From: Mycobacterium sp. PSTR-4-N
GTDB taxonomy: Bacteria; Actinomycetota; Actinomycetes; Mycobacteriales; Mycobacteriaceae
NCBI RefSeq assembly: GCF_022348085.1
Contig: NZ_JAKRFN010000024.1
Location: 1 to 64,000, forward strand
Direction of reading: 5' to 3'
DNA: 64,000 nt
In this document: piece by piece, positions 49,008 to 58,032 of the stretch
Layout: each line of letters starts with the position of its first letter
Position numbering within the stretch: the first letter of the stretch is position 1
Made by a program: the position numbers and the translations under genes
The notes under the pieces: generated by a model
What the model saw: only the letters and a program-made list of their open reading frames with translations
Database searches by the model: none
What the model was told of the DNA's origin: nothing

Positions 49008-50411
49008 TCAGCCCGTCGCCGCGGGCGACTCCACGGCGTGATCCGCCGACGGACCCGCGCCGATTCCGCGCATCCGGTTGACGACGTAGACGATCGCGCC
49101 GATCGCGAGCCACACGATGCCGCCGATCTTGGCCAACGAGTCGGCGTTGATCAGCACGTAGGCGATGATCACGAAGCCGAGCGCCGGCACCACCAGGTGC
49201 AGCAGGTAGTTCGTCGACTTCTTGCGGCCCAGGTAGTACCAGGCCACCGAGATGTGCAGCAGGCAGAACGCGAACAGGGCGCCGAAGTTGACCAGCGAGG
49301 AGATCAAGCCGATCTGGCCGACGAAGAACAACACGAGCACGATCGACAGCGCACTGACGGTCAGGATCGCCGCGATCGGCACCTGGCGCGCGCTGATCCT
49401 CGACAGGAAGTGGGGAAGTTGACGATCGCGGCTCATCGAGAACAGCAGCCGGCTGGTCGCGGCCTGGGCGGCCATCGCGTTGGCGAAGCCGACGGCCAGC
49501 ACGTTGACGACGAAGAACGCGTCCATCCAGCCGGTGGACGACGCAGCCTGCACGAGATTGAAGAAGGCGTTGCCCACCTCGTCGTCTCCGAACGCCTCGC
49601 GACCACCGGCGAGCAGACTGGCCAGCCACGTCTGCACGATGAACAGGAACGCCACGATGAACAGCGCACCGACCATCGCCTTGCCGGCCGGATTGCGCGT
49701 GCCCGTGGACTCTTCGGCGAGCGTCGAAATCCCGTCGAAGCCGAGGAAGCTCAGGACCGCGATCGACAGCGCAGCAGCCAGCAGAGGTGCGCTGACGGTG
49801 TCCGAGTTCCAGATCGGGGTCGTGCTCCATCCGACGTCGGGCAGGCTGCCACCGCTGATCGCACGCACCGCGATCACGACGAACACCACCACGAACACCA
49901 GCTCGATCGCGAGGAACACCCGGTTGGCCATCTTCAGCGAGTCGACGCCCAACAGATTGATCGCGGTGTTGACGAGGACGAACAGGATCGCCCACATCCA
50001 CCGCGGTGTGTCCGGGAACAATCCGATCATCGACTCCGCAGCGAAGACATACAGCAGCGTGGGCACCAGAAGGTAGTCCAGGAGCATCGCCCAGCCGGCG
50101 AAAAAGCCTGCCCCGGAATGTATTCCGCGACCCACATAGGAGAACACCGAGCCGGCGAGCGGGAACGATTTCGCCATCTGGGCGTAGGCGAGCGCGGTGA
50201 AGATCATCGCGACCAGCCCGATCACGTAGACCAGGGGCACCATGCCCGACGAGCTGTTGTAGACGGTGCCGAAGATCGCCCACGGGGCGATCGGCACCAT
50301 GAACACCAGCCCGTAGACCAGCAGGTCGAAGGTCGACACCGAGCGGTGCAGTTCCTGCTTGTAGCCGAACGATTCCAGCGTGCGCTGGGCGGCGGGTTCG
50401 ATGTCGGTCAT
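49008..50411 (-). CDS. APC-family amino acid permease
   Basis: 467-residue transporter with about 12 transmembrane helices. The APC superfamily consensus is seen in FDLLVYGLVFMVPIAPWAIFG and FLGFDGISTLAEESTGTRNPAGKAM. Proton-coupled uptake of amino acids or amines is likely. ATG 50411 overlaps the stop of the upstream hydrolase gene (ATGA), so they are co-expressed: import of the product released by the peptidase or import of its substrate. Confidence 0.9.
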   Translation of the reverse strand: MTDIEPAAQRTLESFGYKQELHRSVSTFDLLVYGLVFMVPIAPWAIFGTVYNSSSGMVPLVYVIGLVAMIFTALAYAQMAKSFPLAGSVFSYVGRGIHSGAGFFAGWAMLLDYLLVPTLLYVFAAESMIGLFPDTPRWMWAILFVLVNTAINLLGVDSLKMANRVFLAIELVFVVVFVVIAVRAISGGSLPDVGWSTTPIWNSDTVSAPLLAAALSIAVLSFLGFDGISTLAEESTGTRNPAGKAMVGALFIVAFLFIVQTWLASLLAGGREAFGDDEVGNAFFNLVQAASSTGWMDAFFVVNVLAVGFANAMAAQAATSRLLFSMSRDRQLPHFLSRISARQVPIAAILTVSALSIVLVLFFVGQIGLISSLVNFGALFAFCLLHISVAWYYLGRKKSTNYLLHLVVPALGFVIIAYVLINADSLAKIGGIVWLAIGAIVYVVNRMRGIGAGPSADHAVESPAATG

Positions 50412-51313
50412 GGGGTGTCCTCGTGTTCGGTGAGGAAGCTCGCGACCACGGCGCGGAACTCCTCGGGCTTCTCCAGATGGCTGCAATGGCTGCAGCCGGC
50501 GAAGACGTGACCGCGCGCGTCGGGGATGTGCTCGACGTAGGGCCGCCAGGTGGCGGGTGTGGCCTCGTCGAATTCACCTGCGACGACCAGAGTCGGCGCC
50601 TCGATGTCGGGCAGACGATCGATGATCGACCAGTCCCGAAGGGTGCCCACGACGTGAAACTCGTTGGGCCCGTTCATGGTGTGATAGACCGTCGGTTCGG
50701 CCTCCATCTGCGCCTCGGAGTCGAGGAAGTCCTGCGGGAACGGGTCCATCCGCGCGACGTGGCGGCGATAGAACTCCATCGTCGCGGCCAGATACTCCGG
50801 ATCGGTGACGGTGCCGGCCGCCTCGTGCCGCTCGAGCGCATCCTGAGTCTGCGGCGGCAGCTGCGCGCGCAGTTCTGCCGCGCCCTGCACCCACAGCTCC
50901 ATCGACGCCGGTGAATTGCAGATCGCCAGCGAGACCAGGCCGGCGGGGCGGCGCACGGCGATCTCGGCGCCCAGCATGCCACCCCAGGACTGTCCGAGCA
51001 GGTGATAAGTCTCGATACCGAGAGTGCCTGCGACGGTGTGGAATTCGTCGACGAACAGAGCGGGCGTCCAGAAGTCGGTCGGTGCGTCGGGTAGGTGGGT
51101 GGAGTTGCCACACCCGAGCTGGTCGTAGTGGATCACCGTCCGGCCCGTCTGGTCGGCCAGCTCGGCGATGTTGGCCACGTAGTTGTGTGCCATGCCGGGT
51201 CCGCCGTGCAGGACGAACAACGGCAACGCCCCGGGTTTCGGGCGATCCGGCGTGGTGATCTGTACCCAGGTCTGGTATTCGCAGAAGGCGACCAGACGGG
51301 TCTCGCGCTGCAT
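50408..51313 (-). CDS. proline iminopeptidase-like S33 hydrolase
   Basis: 301-residue alpha/beta hydrolase. HGGPGMAH oxyanion motif, YDQLGCGNS, nucleophile in GQSWGGMLG, the acid in AGEFDEATP and the His in CSHCSHLEKPEEF. Matches proline iminopeptidases that release N-terminal Pro from peptides. ATG 51313 is the first sensible start. Operon with the permease; divergent from a GntR regulator with an inverted repeat between them. Confidence 0.88.
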   Translation of the reverse strand: MQRETRLVAFCEYQTWVQITTPDRPKPGALPLFVLHGGPGMAHNYVANIAELADQTGRTVIHYDQLGCGNSTHLPDAPTDFWTPALFVDEFHTVAGTLGIETYHLLGQSWGGMLGAEIAVRRPAGLVSLAICNSPASMELWVQGAAELRAQLPPQTQDALERHEAAGTVTDPEYLAATMEFYRRHVARMDPFPQDFLDSEAQMEAEPTVYHTMNGPNEFHVVGTLRDWSIIDRLPDIEAPTLVVAGEFDEATPATWRPYVEHIPDARGHVFAGCSHCSHLEKPEEFRAVVASFLTEHEDTP

Positions 51314-51333
51314 CGCATCAGCATGAACCTCTA

Positions 51334-51350
51334 AAGGTCTCCCTGCAAGA
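51334..51350. promoter_or_regulatory. inverted repeat GGTCT-N7-AGACC between the hydrolase and gntR
   Basis: 5-bp arms in the 55-bp divergent gap. FadR-type regulators bind short inverted repeats of the TGGT-Nx-ACCA kind, so it may be the operator of the adjacent GntR gene controlling peptidase-permease expression. Confidence 0.4.
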
Positions 51351-51368
51351 CCAATCAAACGATTTAAC

Positions 51369-52175
51369 ATGTCGGTGACTCGAAGGGGACTGGTGCTGAT
51401 GGGGCACAACGGATCACCCATGGGTGAAGCACCGTCCGGCGTGCTGCACCGACAGCTGGATTCCTCGTCGCGGGTCGACGAGGTGACCGACCGGTTGATC
51501 ACCGCGATCGCGATCGGCGAGTACCTCCCGGGCGCGCGCCTGCCCGGCGAGCGCGACCTGGCGGCCTACCTCGGCGCCGGCCGGATGACCGTGCGTGCGG
51601 CGCTGGCGCGGTTGGTCGATCGCGGGCTGCTCGAGACGCGCCGGGGACGGGGTGGGGGATCGTTCGTGCGCCAGCAGTGGCCGGATTCGTCGACCGAAGC
51701 CGTCGGGCGCACGTTGGCCGGCCGCCTCGACGAGCTGCGGGTCCAGTGCGACGCGGTGTGTCGCCTGCAGGGGGCGGTGTGCCGGGCAGCCGCTGAAGCC
51801 CGCACCGACACCGACATCGCGGTACTGAGGCAGCGGCTCGAGGAATATCGCACCGCTGCGACCGGCCTGGCGGCTCAGCAGGCGGACAGCCGGTTGCATG
51901 CGGCCATCTCCGAGGCGGCCCACAACGACGTGCTCGCCGGCGTGCTCAACGATCTCAAGGCGCGGGTGAGTATCGGCGCGCCGGCTCACCTGTGGGGGGA
52001 ACCCGACACCATGCGGACCGTCGAGGCGCGGGCCCTGCGTGAGCACGAACTCATCGTCGCGGCGATCGCCGAAGGCCGGGCCGACGACGCCGACGCACTG
52101 GCCCGCGCGCACGGCACGATCGACTTCGGACACATCATGACCGCGATGCGTCGCGCCGGCGTGCCCGCCGAGTGA
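51369..52175 (+). CDS. GntR-family (FadR-type) transcriptional regulator
   Basis: 268 residues: winged HTH (RLITAIAIGEYLPGARLPGERDLAAYLGAGRMTVRAALARLVDRGLLETRRGRGGGSFV) and an FCD-type helical ligand domain with metal-site residues (DSRLHAAISEAAHN, REHELIVAAIAEG). Likely regulator of the divergent peptidase-permease operon. ATG 51369; ATG 51399 is in frame and could also be used. Confidence 0.87.
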   Translation: MSVTRRGLVLMGHNGSPMGEAPSGVLHRQLDSSSRVDEVTDRLITAIAIGEYLPGARLPGERDLAAYLGAGRMTVRAALARLVDRGLLETRRGRGGGSFVRQQWPDSSTEAVGRTLAGRLDELRVQCDAVCRLQGAVCRAAAEARTDTDIAVLRQRLEEYRTAATGLAAQQADSRLHAAISEAAHNDVLAGVLNDLKARVSIGAPAHLWGEPDTMRTVEARALREHELIVAAIAEGRADDADALARAHGTIDFGHIMTAMRRAGVPAE

Positions 52176-52182
52176 GAGCAGC

Positions 52183-52188
52183 TAGGCT
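52183..52188 (+). promoter_or_regulatory. putative -10 box of thyX (leaderless)
   Basis: TAGGCT ends 6 nt before GTG 52195. Confidence 0.5.
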
Positions 52189-52194
52189 GCGCCG

Positions 52195-52947
52195 GTGGCC
52201 GAGATCGCGCCGCTGCGCGTGCAGCTGATCGCCAAGACGGAATTCACCGCGCCCCCCGACGTCGACTGGAGCACCGATGCCGACGGCGGTGCGGCGCTGG
52301 TCGAATTCGCCGGCCGGGCGTGCTATCAGAGCTGGTCCAAACCCAACCCGAAGACGGCGACCAACGCCGCCTACCTGCAGCACATCATCGACGTCGGACA
52401 TTTCTCGGTGCTCGAACACGCGACGGTGTCGTTCTACATCACCGGGATCTCCCGCTCGTGCACCCACGAGCTGATCCGACACCGGCACTTCTCCTACTCA
52501 CAGCTCTCGCAGCGCTACGTACCCGACGGCGACGTGGCCGTGGTGGCGCCCCCGGGTGTCGACGGCGACCCCGAGCTGACCCGCATCGTCGCCGACGCGG
52601 CCGACGCCAGCCGGGCCGCCTACGTCGAGCTGCTGGAACGGCTAGAAGAGAGGTTCGCCGACGTGCCGAACGCCACGCTGCGGCGTAAGCAGGCCCGACA
52701 GGCCGCCCGCGCGGTGCTGCCCAACGCGACCGAGACCCGGATCGTCGTCACCGGCAACTACCGGGCGTGGCGACATTTCATCGCGATGCGGGCCAGCGAA
52801 CACGCCGACGTCGAGATCAGACGGCTCGCCGTGGAATGCCTGCGCCAGCTCGCGAACACGGCGCCCGCCGTGTTCGCCGACTTCGAGATCACCGTGCTGG
52901 CCGATGGCAGTGAGGTCGCCACCAGCCCGTTGGCCACGGAAGGCTGA
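52195..52947 (+). CDS. thyX: FAD-dependent thymidylate synthase ThyX
   Basis: 250 residues with the ThyX signature RHRHFSYSQLSQRY (RHRxxS type). Makes dTMP using FAD and methylene-tetrahydrofolate without producing dihydrofolate. Its co-occurrence with thyA in this window matches mycobacteria that keep both. GTG 52195. Next to dapA and rnj as in other mycobacteria. Confidence 0.97.
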   Translation: MAEIAPLRVQLIAKTEFTAPPDVDWSTDADGGAALVEFAGRACYQSWSKPNPKTATNAAYLQHIIDVGHFSVLEHATVSFYITGISRSCTHELIRHRHFSYSQLSQRYVPDGDVAVVAPPGVDGDPELTRIVADAADASRAAYVELLERLEERFADVPNATLRRKQARQAARAVLPNATETRIVVTGNYRAWRHFIAMRASEHADVEIRRLAVECLRQLANTAPAVFADFEITVLADGSEVATSPLATEG

Positions 52948-52958
52948 GGGCCACCGGG

Positions 52959-52964
52959 TAATCT
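52959..52964 (+). promoter_or_regulatory. putative -10 box of dapA (leaderless)
   Basis: TAATCT ends 8 nt before GTG 52973. This spacing favours GTG 52973 over the in-frame GTG 52967. Confidence 0.45.
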
Positions 52965-52972
52965 TGGTGCCC

Positions 52973-53875
52973 GTGAGCACCAGCGCCTTCGACGTCACCG
53001 CCCGGCTGGGCACCCTGTTGACGGCCATGGTCACCCCGTTCAAGCCCGACGGTTCGCTGGACACCGAGACCGCGGCGCGCCTGGCGGGTCACCTCGTCGA
53101 CGCCGGCTGCGACGGCCTCGTGGTCTCCGGCACCACCGGCGAATCACCGACCACCACCGATGCCGAGAAGCTGGCCCTGCTGCGCGCTGTGCTCGAAGCG
53201 GTCGGGGACCGCGCGCGCGTCGTCGCCGGCGCGGGCACCTACGACACCGCGCACAGCGTCGGGCTCGCCCGAGCGGCCGCCGCGGAGGGGGCGCACGGAC
53301 TGCTCGTGGTGACCCCGTACTACTCGCGTCCGCCGCAGGAGGGCCTGCTCGCGCACTTCCGCGCCGTCGCCGATGCGACCGAGCTGCCGAACATCCTCTA
53401 CGACATCCCGCCGCGCTCGGTCGTGCCGATCGAATGGGACACGATCCGGACCCTGGCCCAGCACCCCAACATCGTCGCGATCAAAGACGCCAAGGCGGAT
53501 CTGCCCGGAGCCGGCCAGATCATGGCCGAGACGGGACTGGCCTATTACTCCGGTGACGATGCGCTGAACCTGCCGTGGCTGGCGATGGGCGCGACGGGCT
53601 TCATCAGCGTGTGGGGTCACGTCGCGGCCGGGCAACTTCGAGACATGCTGTCCGCCTTCGCCTCCGGTGATGTGGCGACCGCGCGCAAGATCAACGTGTC
53701 GTTGGCGCCCCTGATGGCGGCGCAGGCGCGCCTGGGCGGCGTCACGCTGTCCAAGGCGGCGCTCCGGCTGAAGGGCTTCGAGGTCGGCGACCCGAGGCTG
53801 CCGCAGGTGCCGGCCACCGACGACCAACTCGAGGCACTGGCGGCGGACCTGCGGGCCGCCGCGGTGCTTCGGTAA
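52973..53875 (+). CDS. dapA: 4-hydroxy-tetrahydrodipicolinate synthase
   Basis: First committed step of diaminopimelate synthesis. 300 residues, TIM barrel: GTTGESPTT, PYYSRPPQEG (catalytic Tyr), Schiff-base Lys in IVAIKDAKAD. The start is taken at GTG 52973. Only 11 bp separate it from the RNase J gene. Confidence 0.96.
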   Translation: MSTSAFDVTARLGTLLTAMVTPFKPDGSLDTETAARLAGHLVDAGCDGLVVSGTTGESPTTTDAEKLALLRAVLEAVGDRARVVAGAGTYDTAHSVGLARAAAAEGAHGLLVVTPYYSRPPQEGLLAHFRAVADATELPNILYDIPPRSVVPIEWDTIRTLAQHPNIVAIKDAKADLPGAGQIMAETGLAYYSGDDALNLPWLAMGATGFISVWGHVAAGQLRDMLSAFASGDVATARKINVSLAPLMAAQARLGGVTLSKAALRLKGFEVGDPRLPQVPATDDQLEALAADLRAAAVLR

Positions 53876-53886
53876 CGGGATCGCCG

Positions 53887-55563
53887 GTGGAATCCGAACT
53901 CGTCGCACCCGGCCCGTTGGCCGCCGGAGCACTGCGGGTGACCGCTCTCGGCGGCATCAACGAAATCGGCCGCAACATGACGACATTCGAGCATCTCGGT
54001 CGGCTGCTGATCGTCGACTGCGGCGTGCTGTTCCCCACCCACGACGAACCGGGCGTCGACCTGATCCTGCCCGACCTGCGCCACGTCCAGGGCCGGCTCG
54101 ACGACATCGAGGCGATCGTCGTCACCCACGGCCACGAGGACCACATCGGGGGCATTCCCTACCTCCTGAAGATGCGCGCCGACATCCCGGTCGTCGGCTC
54201 CAAGTTCACCCTCGCTCTGATCGCCGCGAAATGTCGCGAGCACCGACTCTCGCCGACACTGGTCGAGGTCGCCGAAGGGCAGCGTTCCACCCACGGCGTG
54301 TTCGAGTGTCAGTACTTCGCGGTCAACCACTCGGTTCCCGGATGCCTGGCCGTGGCCATCCACACCGGCGCGGGCACGGTGTTGCACACCGGCGACATCA
54401 AGCTCGACCAGCTCCCGCTCGACGGGCGGCCGACGGACCTGCCCGGGATGTCCCGCCTCGGCGACGCCGGCGTCGACCTGTTCCTGTGCGACTCCACCAA
54501 CGCCGAGATTCCCGGGGTGGGGCCGTCGGAGAGTGAGATCGGGCCCGCGCTGCACCGTCTGATCCGCGGCGCGGACGGGCGCGTCATCGTCGCGTGCTTC
54601 GCCTCCAACGTCGACCGCGTCCAGCAGATCATCGACGCCGCGGTCTCGCTCGGCCGGAAGGTCTCGTTCGTCGGCCGGTCGATGGTGCGCAACATGGGCA
54701 TCGCCCGCGAACTCGGTTACCTCACCGTCGCCGATTCCGATGTCCTCGACATCGGCGCCGCCGAGATGATGCCGGCCGACCGCGTCGTGCTGATCACCAC
54801 CGGCACCCAGGGGGAGCCGATGGCGGCATTGTCGAGGATGTCGCGCGGCGAGCATCGCAGCATCACGTTGACCGCGGGTGATCTGGTGATCCTGTCCTCG
54901 TCGCTGATCCCCGGCAACGAGGAGGCGGTGTACGGGGTGATCGACTCGCTGGCCAAGGTCGGCGCCCGCGTGGTCACGAATCGTCAAGCGCGCGTGCATG
55001 TCTCGGGACATGCTTACGCGGGTGAACTGCTGTTCCTCTACAACGGGGTGCGCCCGCGCAACGTGATGCCCGTGCACGGCACCTGGCGCATGCTTCGCGC
55101 CAACGCCGCCCTGGCGGCCAGCACCGGCGTCGACGAGGAGAACATCGTGATCGCCGAGAACGGCGTCAGCGTCGACCTGGCGGCCGGTCGCGTCGCCGTC
55201 GCCGGGGCGGTCGCAGTGGGCAAGATGTTCGTCGACGGGCTCGTCACCGGCGACGTCGGGGATGCGACCCTGGGTGAGCGGCTCATCCTCTCGTCCGGCT
55301 TCATCGCGGTGACGATCGTGGTGCGCCGCGGTACCGGTCAGGCGGTGGCGCCGGCGCACCTGAGCTCACGCGGCTTCTCCGAGGATCCCAAAGCGCTCGA
55401 GCCGGTCGCGCGTCGCGTCGAGGCCGAGCTGGACAACCTAGCAGCCCAACACATCACCGACCCGGCGCGCATCGCCCAGGCGGTGCGGCGCATCGTGGGC
55501 AAATGGGTGGGGGAGACGTACCGGCGTCAGCCGATGATCGTGCCGACCGTCATCGAGGTCTAG
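53887..55563 (+). CDS. rnj: ribonuclease J
   Basis: 558-residue metallo-beta-lactamase/beta-CASP RNase with endo- and 5'-3' exonuclease activity in rRNA and mRNA processing. Zinc site THGHEDHIGG, HSVPG, GDIKLD and DSTN; beta-CASP region through FASNVDRVQQ and MVRNMG; C-terminal VHVSGHA and MPVHGTWRML. GTG 53887. Ends 4 bp inside the convergent response regulator gene. Confidence 0.95.
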   Translation: MESELVAPGPLAAGALRVTALGGINEIGRNMTTFEHLGRLLIVDCGVLFPTHDEPGVDLILPDLRHVQGRLDDIEAIVVTHGHEDHIGGIPYLLKMRADIPVVGSKFTLALIAAKCREHRLSPTLVEVAEGQRSTHGVFECQYFAVNHSVPGCLAVAIHTGAGTVLHTGDIKLDQLPLDGRPTDLPGMSRLGDAGVDLFLCDSTNAEIPGVGPSESEIGPALHRLIRGADGRVIVACFASNVDRVQQIIDAAVSLGRKVSFVGRSMVRNMGIARELGYLTVADSDVLDIGAAEMMPADRVVLITTGTQGEPMAALSRMSRGEHRSITLTAGDLVILSSSLIPGNEEAVYGVIDSLAKVGARVVTNRQARVHVSGHAYAGELLFLYNGVRPRNVMPVHGTWRMLRANAALAASTGVDEENIVIAENGVSVDLAAGRVAVAGAVAVGKMFVDGLVTGDVGDATLGERLILSSGFIAVTIVVRRGTGQAVAPAHLSSRGFSEDPKALEPVARRVEAELDNLAAQHITDPARIAQAVRRIVGKWVGETYRRQPMIVPTVIEV

Positions 55564-56222
55564 CAGGCCTGCAGCCGGTACCCCACACCGCGTGCGGTGG
55601 CGAACCAGTGCGCGCCGAGCTTGCGTCGCAGGTAGCGGACGTAGACGTCGACGACGTTCGACTCCGGTTCGTCGTGACCCCACACCTGTCGCAGCAGGTA
55701 CTCGCGGCTGAGAACCTGGCCCGGATGGCGCAGGAACGTCGCAGCCAGATCGCACTCGCGTGCGGACAGGTCGACGCAGTAGTCCCCGACGTGTGCCCGC
55801 CGGCTTGCGAGATCCACCCGCAGGCCGCCGTAGCGGAGCTCCGGGGTGCGGGCGATGCGGCGGTGCGACAGCAGGCTTCGCACCGCCTCGGTGAGTTCGG
55901 CGGCGCGCAACGGGGCCACGGAGACGAACTCCTCGCGCGAGGTGCTGCGTGTCGCGCAGGCCCGCGCAGCGCGGCTGCGGGTCGTCAGCAGGATGGCCGG
56001 CAGCCGCAGACCGTCGGCGCGTAGGCGGCGCACGACATCGAGACCGTCCATGCCCGGCATACGTGCGCCCACGATCAGAAGATCGAAATTGCCGTGGCGT
56101 GCGTCGTGGTAGGCGCACCGTCCATCGGCCACCAGAGTCACCGAGAATCCCTGAGCGCGCAGTTGACTGCGGATCGCCGTCGCGATCCGTGGATCGGACT
56201 CGGCGATGAGAAGTCTGGTCAC
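55560..56222 (-). CDS. OmpR/PhoB-type response regulator without phosphoacceptor Asp
   Basis: 220 residues: receiver domain (1 to about 118) and winged-helix trans_reg_C domain (ELRYGGLRVDLASRRAHVG, SARECDLAATFLRHPGQVLSREYLLRQVWG, VYVRYLRRKLG). In the receiver, the site before MPG holds Gly52 where Asp is expected (DLLIVGARMPG), and the conserved Lys is Ala103 (VSVAPLR). Phosphorylation is therefore unlikely. No kinase gene is adjacent. GTG 56222 gives the typical N-terminus. Confidence 0.88.
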   Translation of the reverse strand: MTRLLIAESDPRIATAIRSQLRAQGFSVTLVADGRCAYHDARHGNFDLLIVGARMPGMDGLDVVRRLRADGLRLPAILLTTRSRAARACATRSTSREEFVSVAPLRAAELTEAVRSLLSHRRIARTPELRYGGLRVDLASRRAHVGDYCVDLSARECDLAATFLRHPGQVLSREYLLRQVWGHDEPESNVVDVYVRYLRRKLGAHWFATARGVGYRLQAC

Positions 56223-56348
56223 GTCGATTCCCCCTGCTCGGCGCCGGTGCATCTCGTCGGCGTCGTCATCGACGATCGCCGATCCGGGCGCCCGCCGGTT
56301 AGGGCCACAGGGAACCGCGGAAGTGACAAAAGTCCTTCGCCGGTGTCG

Positions 56349-57221
56349 TCAGCGCTGGGCCACCGCGGTCCACTCGATCGGGGAGGCCGCCACAGCGCGA
56401 CCGGTGGGGCGGATGTAGAGGTCGCGGTAGTAGCTGGGGCCGGCCTGCTCGACCAGCTGCCAGCCCAGCTCGGCCAGCCACTCGCCGAGCCGCTCGGGTA
56501 TCAATCCGGTGTGCCAGATCGGGCGTCGTCCGCGGAATCGCCGGTGCACAGATGCCGCGCCGTACAAGTTCGTCCCGTCCAGGAAGTCCTGCCGGATGTA
56601 GCTGAACACCAACCGGCTGCCTGCGGCGGCTGTGCCGAGCGCGGCCAACGTGGTGCGCGCGGCGTCGGGGGAGAGGTACTGCGTGACCCCTTCGACGATG
56701 AAGAACGTACGCCGCGACGCGTCGTAGCCCGCCGATTGCAGTGCCGCCAGCAGATCGTCGCGTTCGAGGTCGGCGGCCACCAGATGCACCGAGGCCGGGA
56801 TGCCGCCGAACACCCGGTGCAGGACCGCAGCCTTGCGCTCGATGGTGACCGCCTGATCGACCTCGTACACCGGCATGTCGCTGTGCCGGGCGATGCGACA
56901 CCCGCGGGTGTCGAAACCGGCGCCGACGACGACGACGGCATCGGTCTCGTTGAGGGGGTCGGAGAGGCGCTCGTCGATGAGGCGTTTGCGACAGGCGATG
57001 CTCGACCACAGGCCCGGTCCGCTGCGCTGCGCTGCCGCCATGACGGTCCGGCGCACCGGTGCCACGCGGGTGGCCGCCACCAGCGCGCGCAGCCGGGCCG
57101 GTAGGAACGCCTCGGCCAGATCGTCGTCCACGAGCCGCCGGTGCGGCGCTTCGTTGTGCTCGATCGCCGCGAGCACCATCGGTCCGAACGCTGTCTGCGC
57201 GACGGGGTTGCGGCCCGTCAT
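56349..57221 (-). CDS. class I SAM-dependent methyltransferase, TIGR00027/LCMT-like
   Basis: 290 residues. Motifs: VVVVGAGFDTRGCRI (SAM loop), YEVDQAVTIERKAAVL, HLVAADLERDDLL, FIVEGVTQYLSPDA. Belongs to the group of leucine-carboxymethyltransferase-like proteins abundant in mycobacteria, usually of unknown substrate. ATG 57221 overlaps the SDR stop (ATGA). Last gene of a three-gene minus-strand cluster with the SDR and the monooxygenase-like protein. Confidence 0.85.
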   Translation of the reverse strand: MTGRNPVAQTAFGPMVLAAIEHNEAPHRRLVDDDLAEAFLPARLRALVAATRVAPVRRTVMAAAQRSGPGLWSSIACRKRLIDERLSDPLNETDAVVVVGAGFDTRGCRIARHSDMPVYEVDQAVTIERKAAVLHRVFGGIPASVHLVAADLERDDLLAALQSAGYDASRRTFFIVEGVTQYLSPDAARTTLAALGTAAAGSRLVFSYIRQDFLDGTNLYGAASVHRRFRGRRPIWHTGLIPERLGEWLAELGWQLVEQAGPSYYRDLYIRPTGRAVAASPIEWTAVAQR

Positions 57222-58030
57222 CGCTTGTTGACGAACCCGGCGTCGACGGGCAGTGCCACGCCGGTGACGTACCGCGCGGCGTCGGAGACCAGCCAGTACA
57301 CCGCGTTGGCGATGTCCTCGGCCTCCAACGCCCGCACCGGCAGCGCGTTGCTCATGTCCGGCCCGCTCTCGGCGGCCATGCCGTCGAGCCAGGATCGGGT
57401 GAACTCGTTGTCGATCATCGGGGTGTTCACCCCGGCGGGGTGCACGGAGTTGACCCGGATGCTGTATGGCGCAAGGAAATTCGCATAGGCCCGCATCAGT
57501 CCCACCATGCCGTGCTTGGCGGCGGTGTACCCGACCGCGCCCGCGATGGGCGCGCCGACACCCACCAGGCCGGCGACAGAGCTCGTCAGCACGATCGCGC
57601 CGCCGTTGCCGTACTTGATCATCGGCTTCATCGCGACGTCGATGGTGTGGTAGGCCCCGGTGAGGTTGACGTCGATGACGTCCTGCCACGCCTGCGGCGC
57701 CGTCATCGGCGCGATACCCGCGTTGGCGATCACGATGTCGAGCCGTTCGCCGAGGCGCTCGGTGCCCTCTCGGACGGCCGCCTTGAGCGCGTCGCGATCT
57801 CGCACGTCGGCTTCGGATGCCACGATCCGCGCGCCCGCCTTCTCGACCAGTGCCACCGTCTCGGCCAGGTCGTCGCGCGTGGCCAACGGGTAGGGCACCG
57901 AATCGATCTGCGCACACAGATCGATCGCGATGACATCGGCACCCGCCGAGGCGAGGGTGACCGCGTGCGCCCGGCCCTGTCCGCGCGCGGCGCCGGTGAT
58001 CAGGGCCACCTTGCCGCTGAGTTCACCCAT
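57218..58030 (-). CDS. mycofactocin-type short-chain dehydrogenase/reductase
   Basis: 270 residues. The N-terminus GKVALITGAARGQGRAHAV and the long insertion following it (IDLCAQIDSVPYPLATRDDLAETVAL) are the hallmark of mycofactocin-dependent SDRs (TIGR03971 type), which hold NAD without exchange and pass electrons to mycofactocin. Active-site Ser, Tyr and Lys appear in SSVAGL and GYTAAKHGMVG. The alcohol substrate is unknown. ATG 58030 lies 2 bp before the monooxygenase stop. Confidence 0.88.
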   Translation of the reverse strand: MGELSGKVALITGAARGQGRAHAVTLASAGADVIAIDLCAQIDSVPYPLATRDDLAETVALVEKAGARIVASEADVRDRDALKAAVREGTERLGERLDIVIANAGIAPMTAPQAWQDVIDVNLTGAYHTIDVAMKPMIKYGNGGAIVLTSSVAGLVGVGAPIAGAVGYTAAKHGMVGLMRAYANFLAPYSIRVNSVHPAGVNTPMIDNEFTRSWLDGMAAESGPDMSNALPVRALEAEDIANAVYWLVSDAARYVTGVALPVDAGFVNKR

Positions 58031-58032
58031 CG

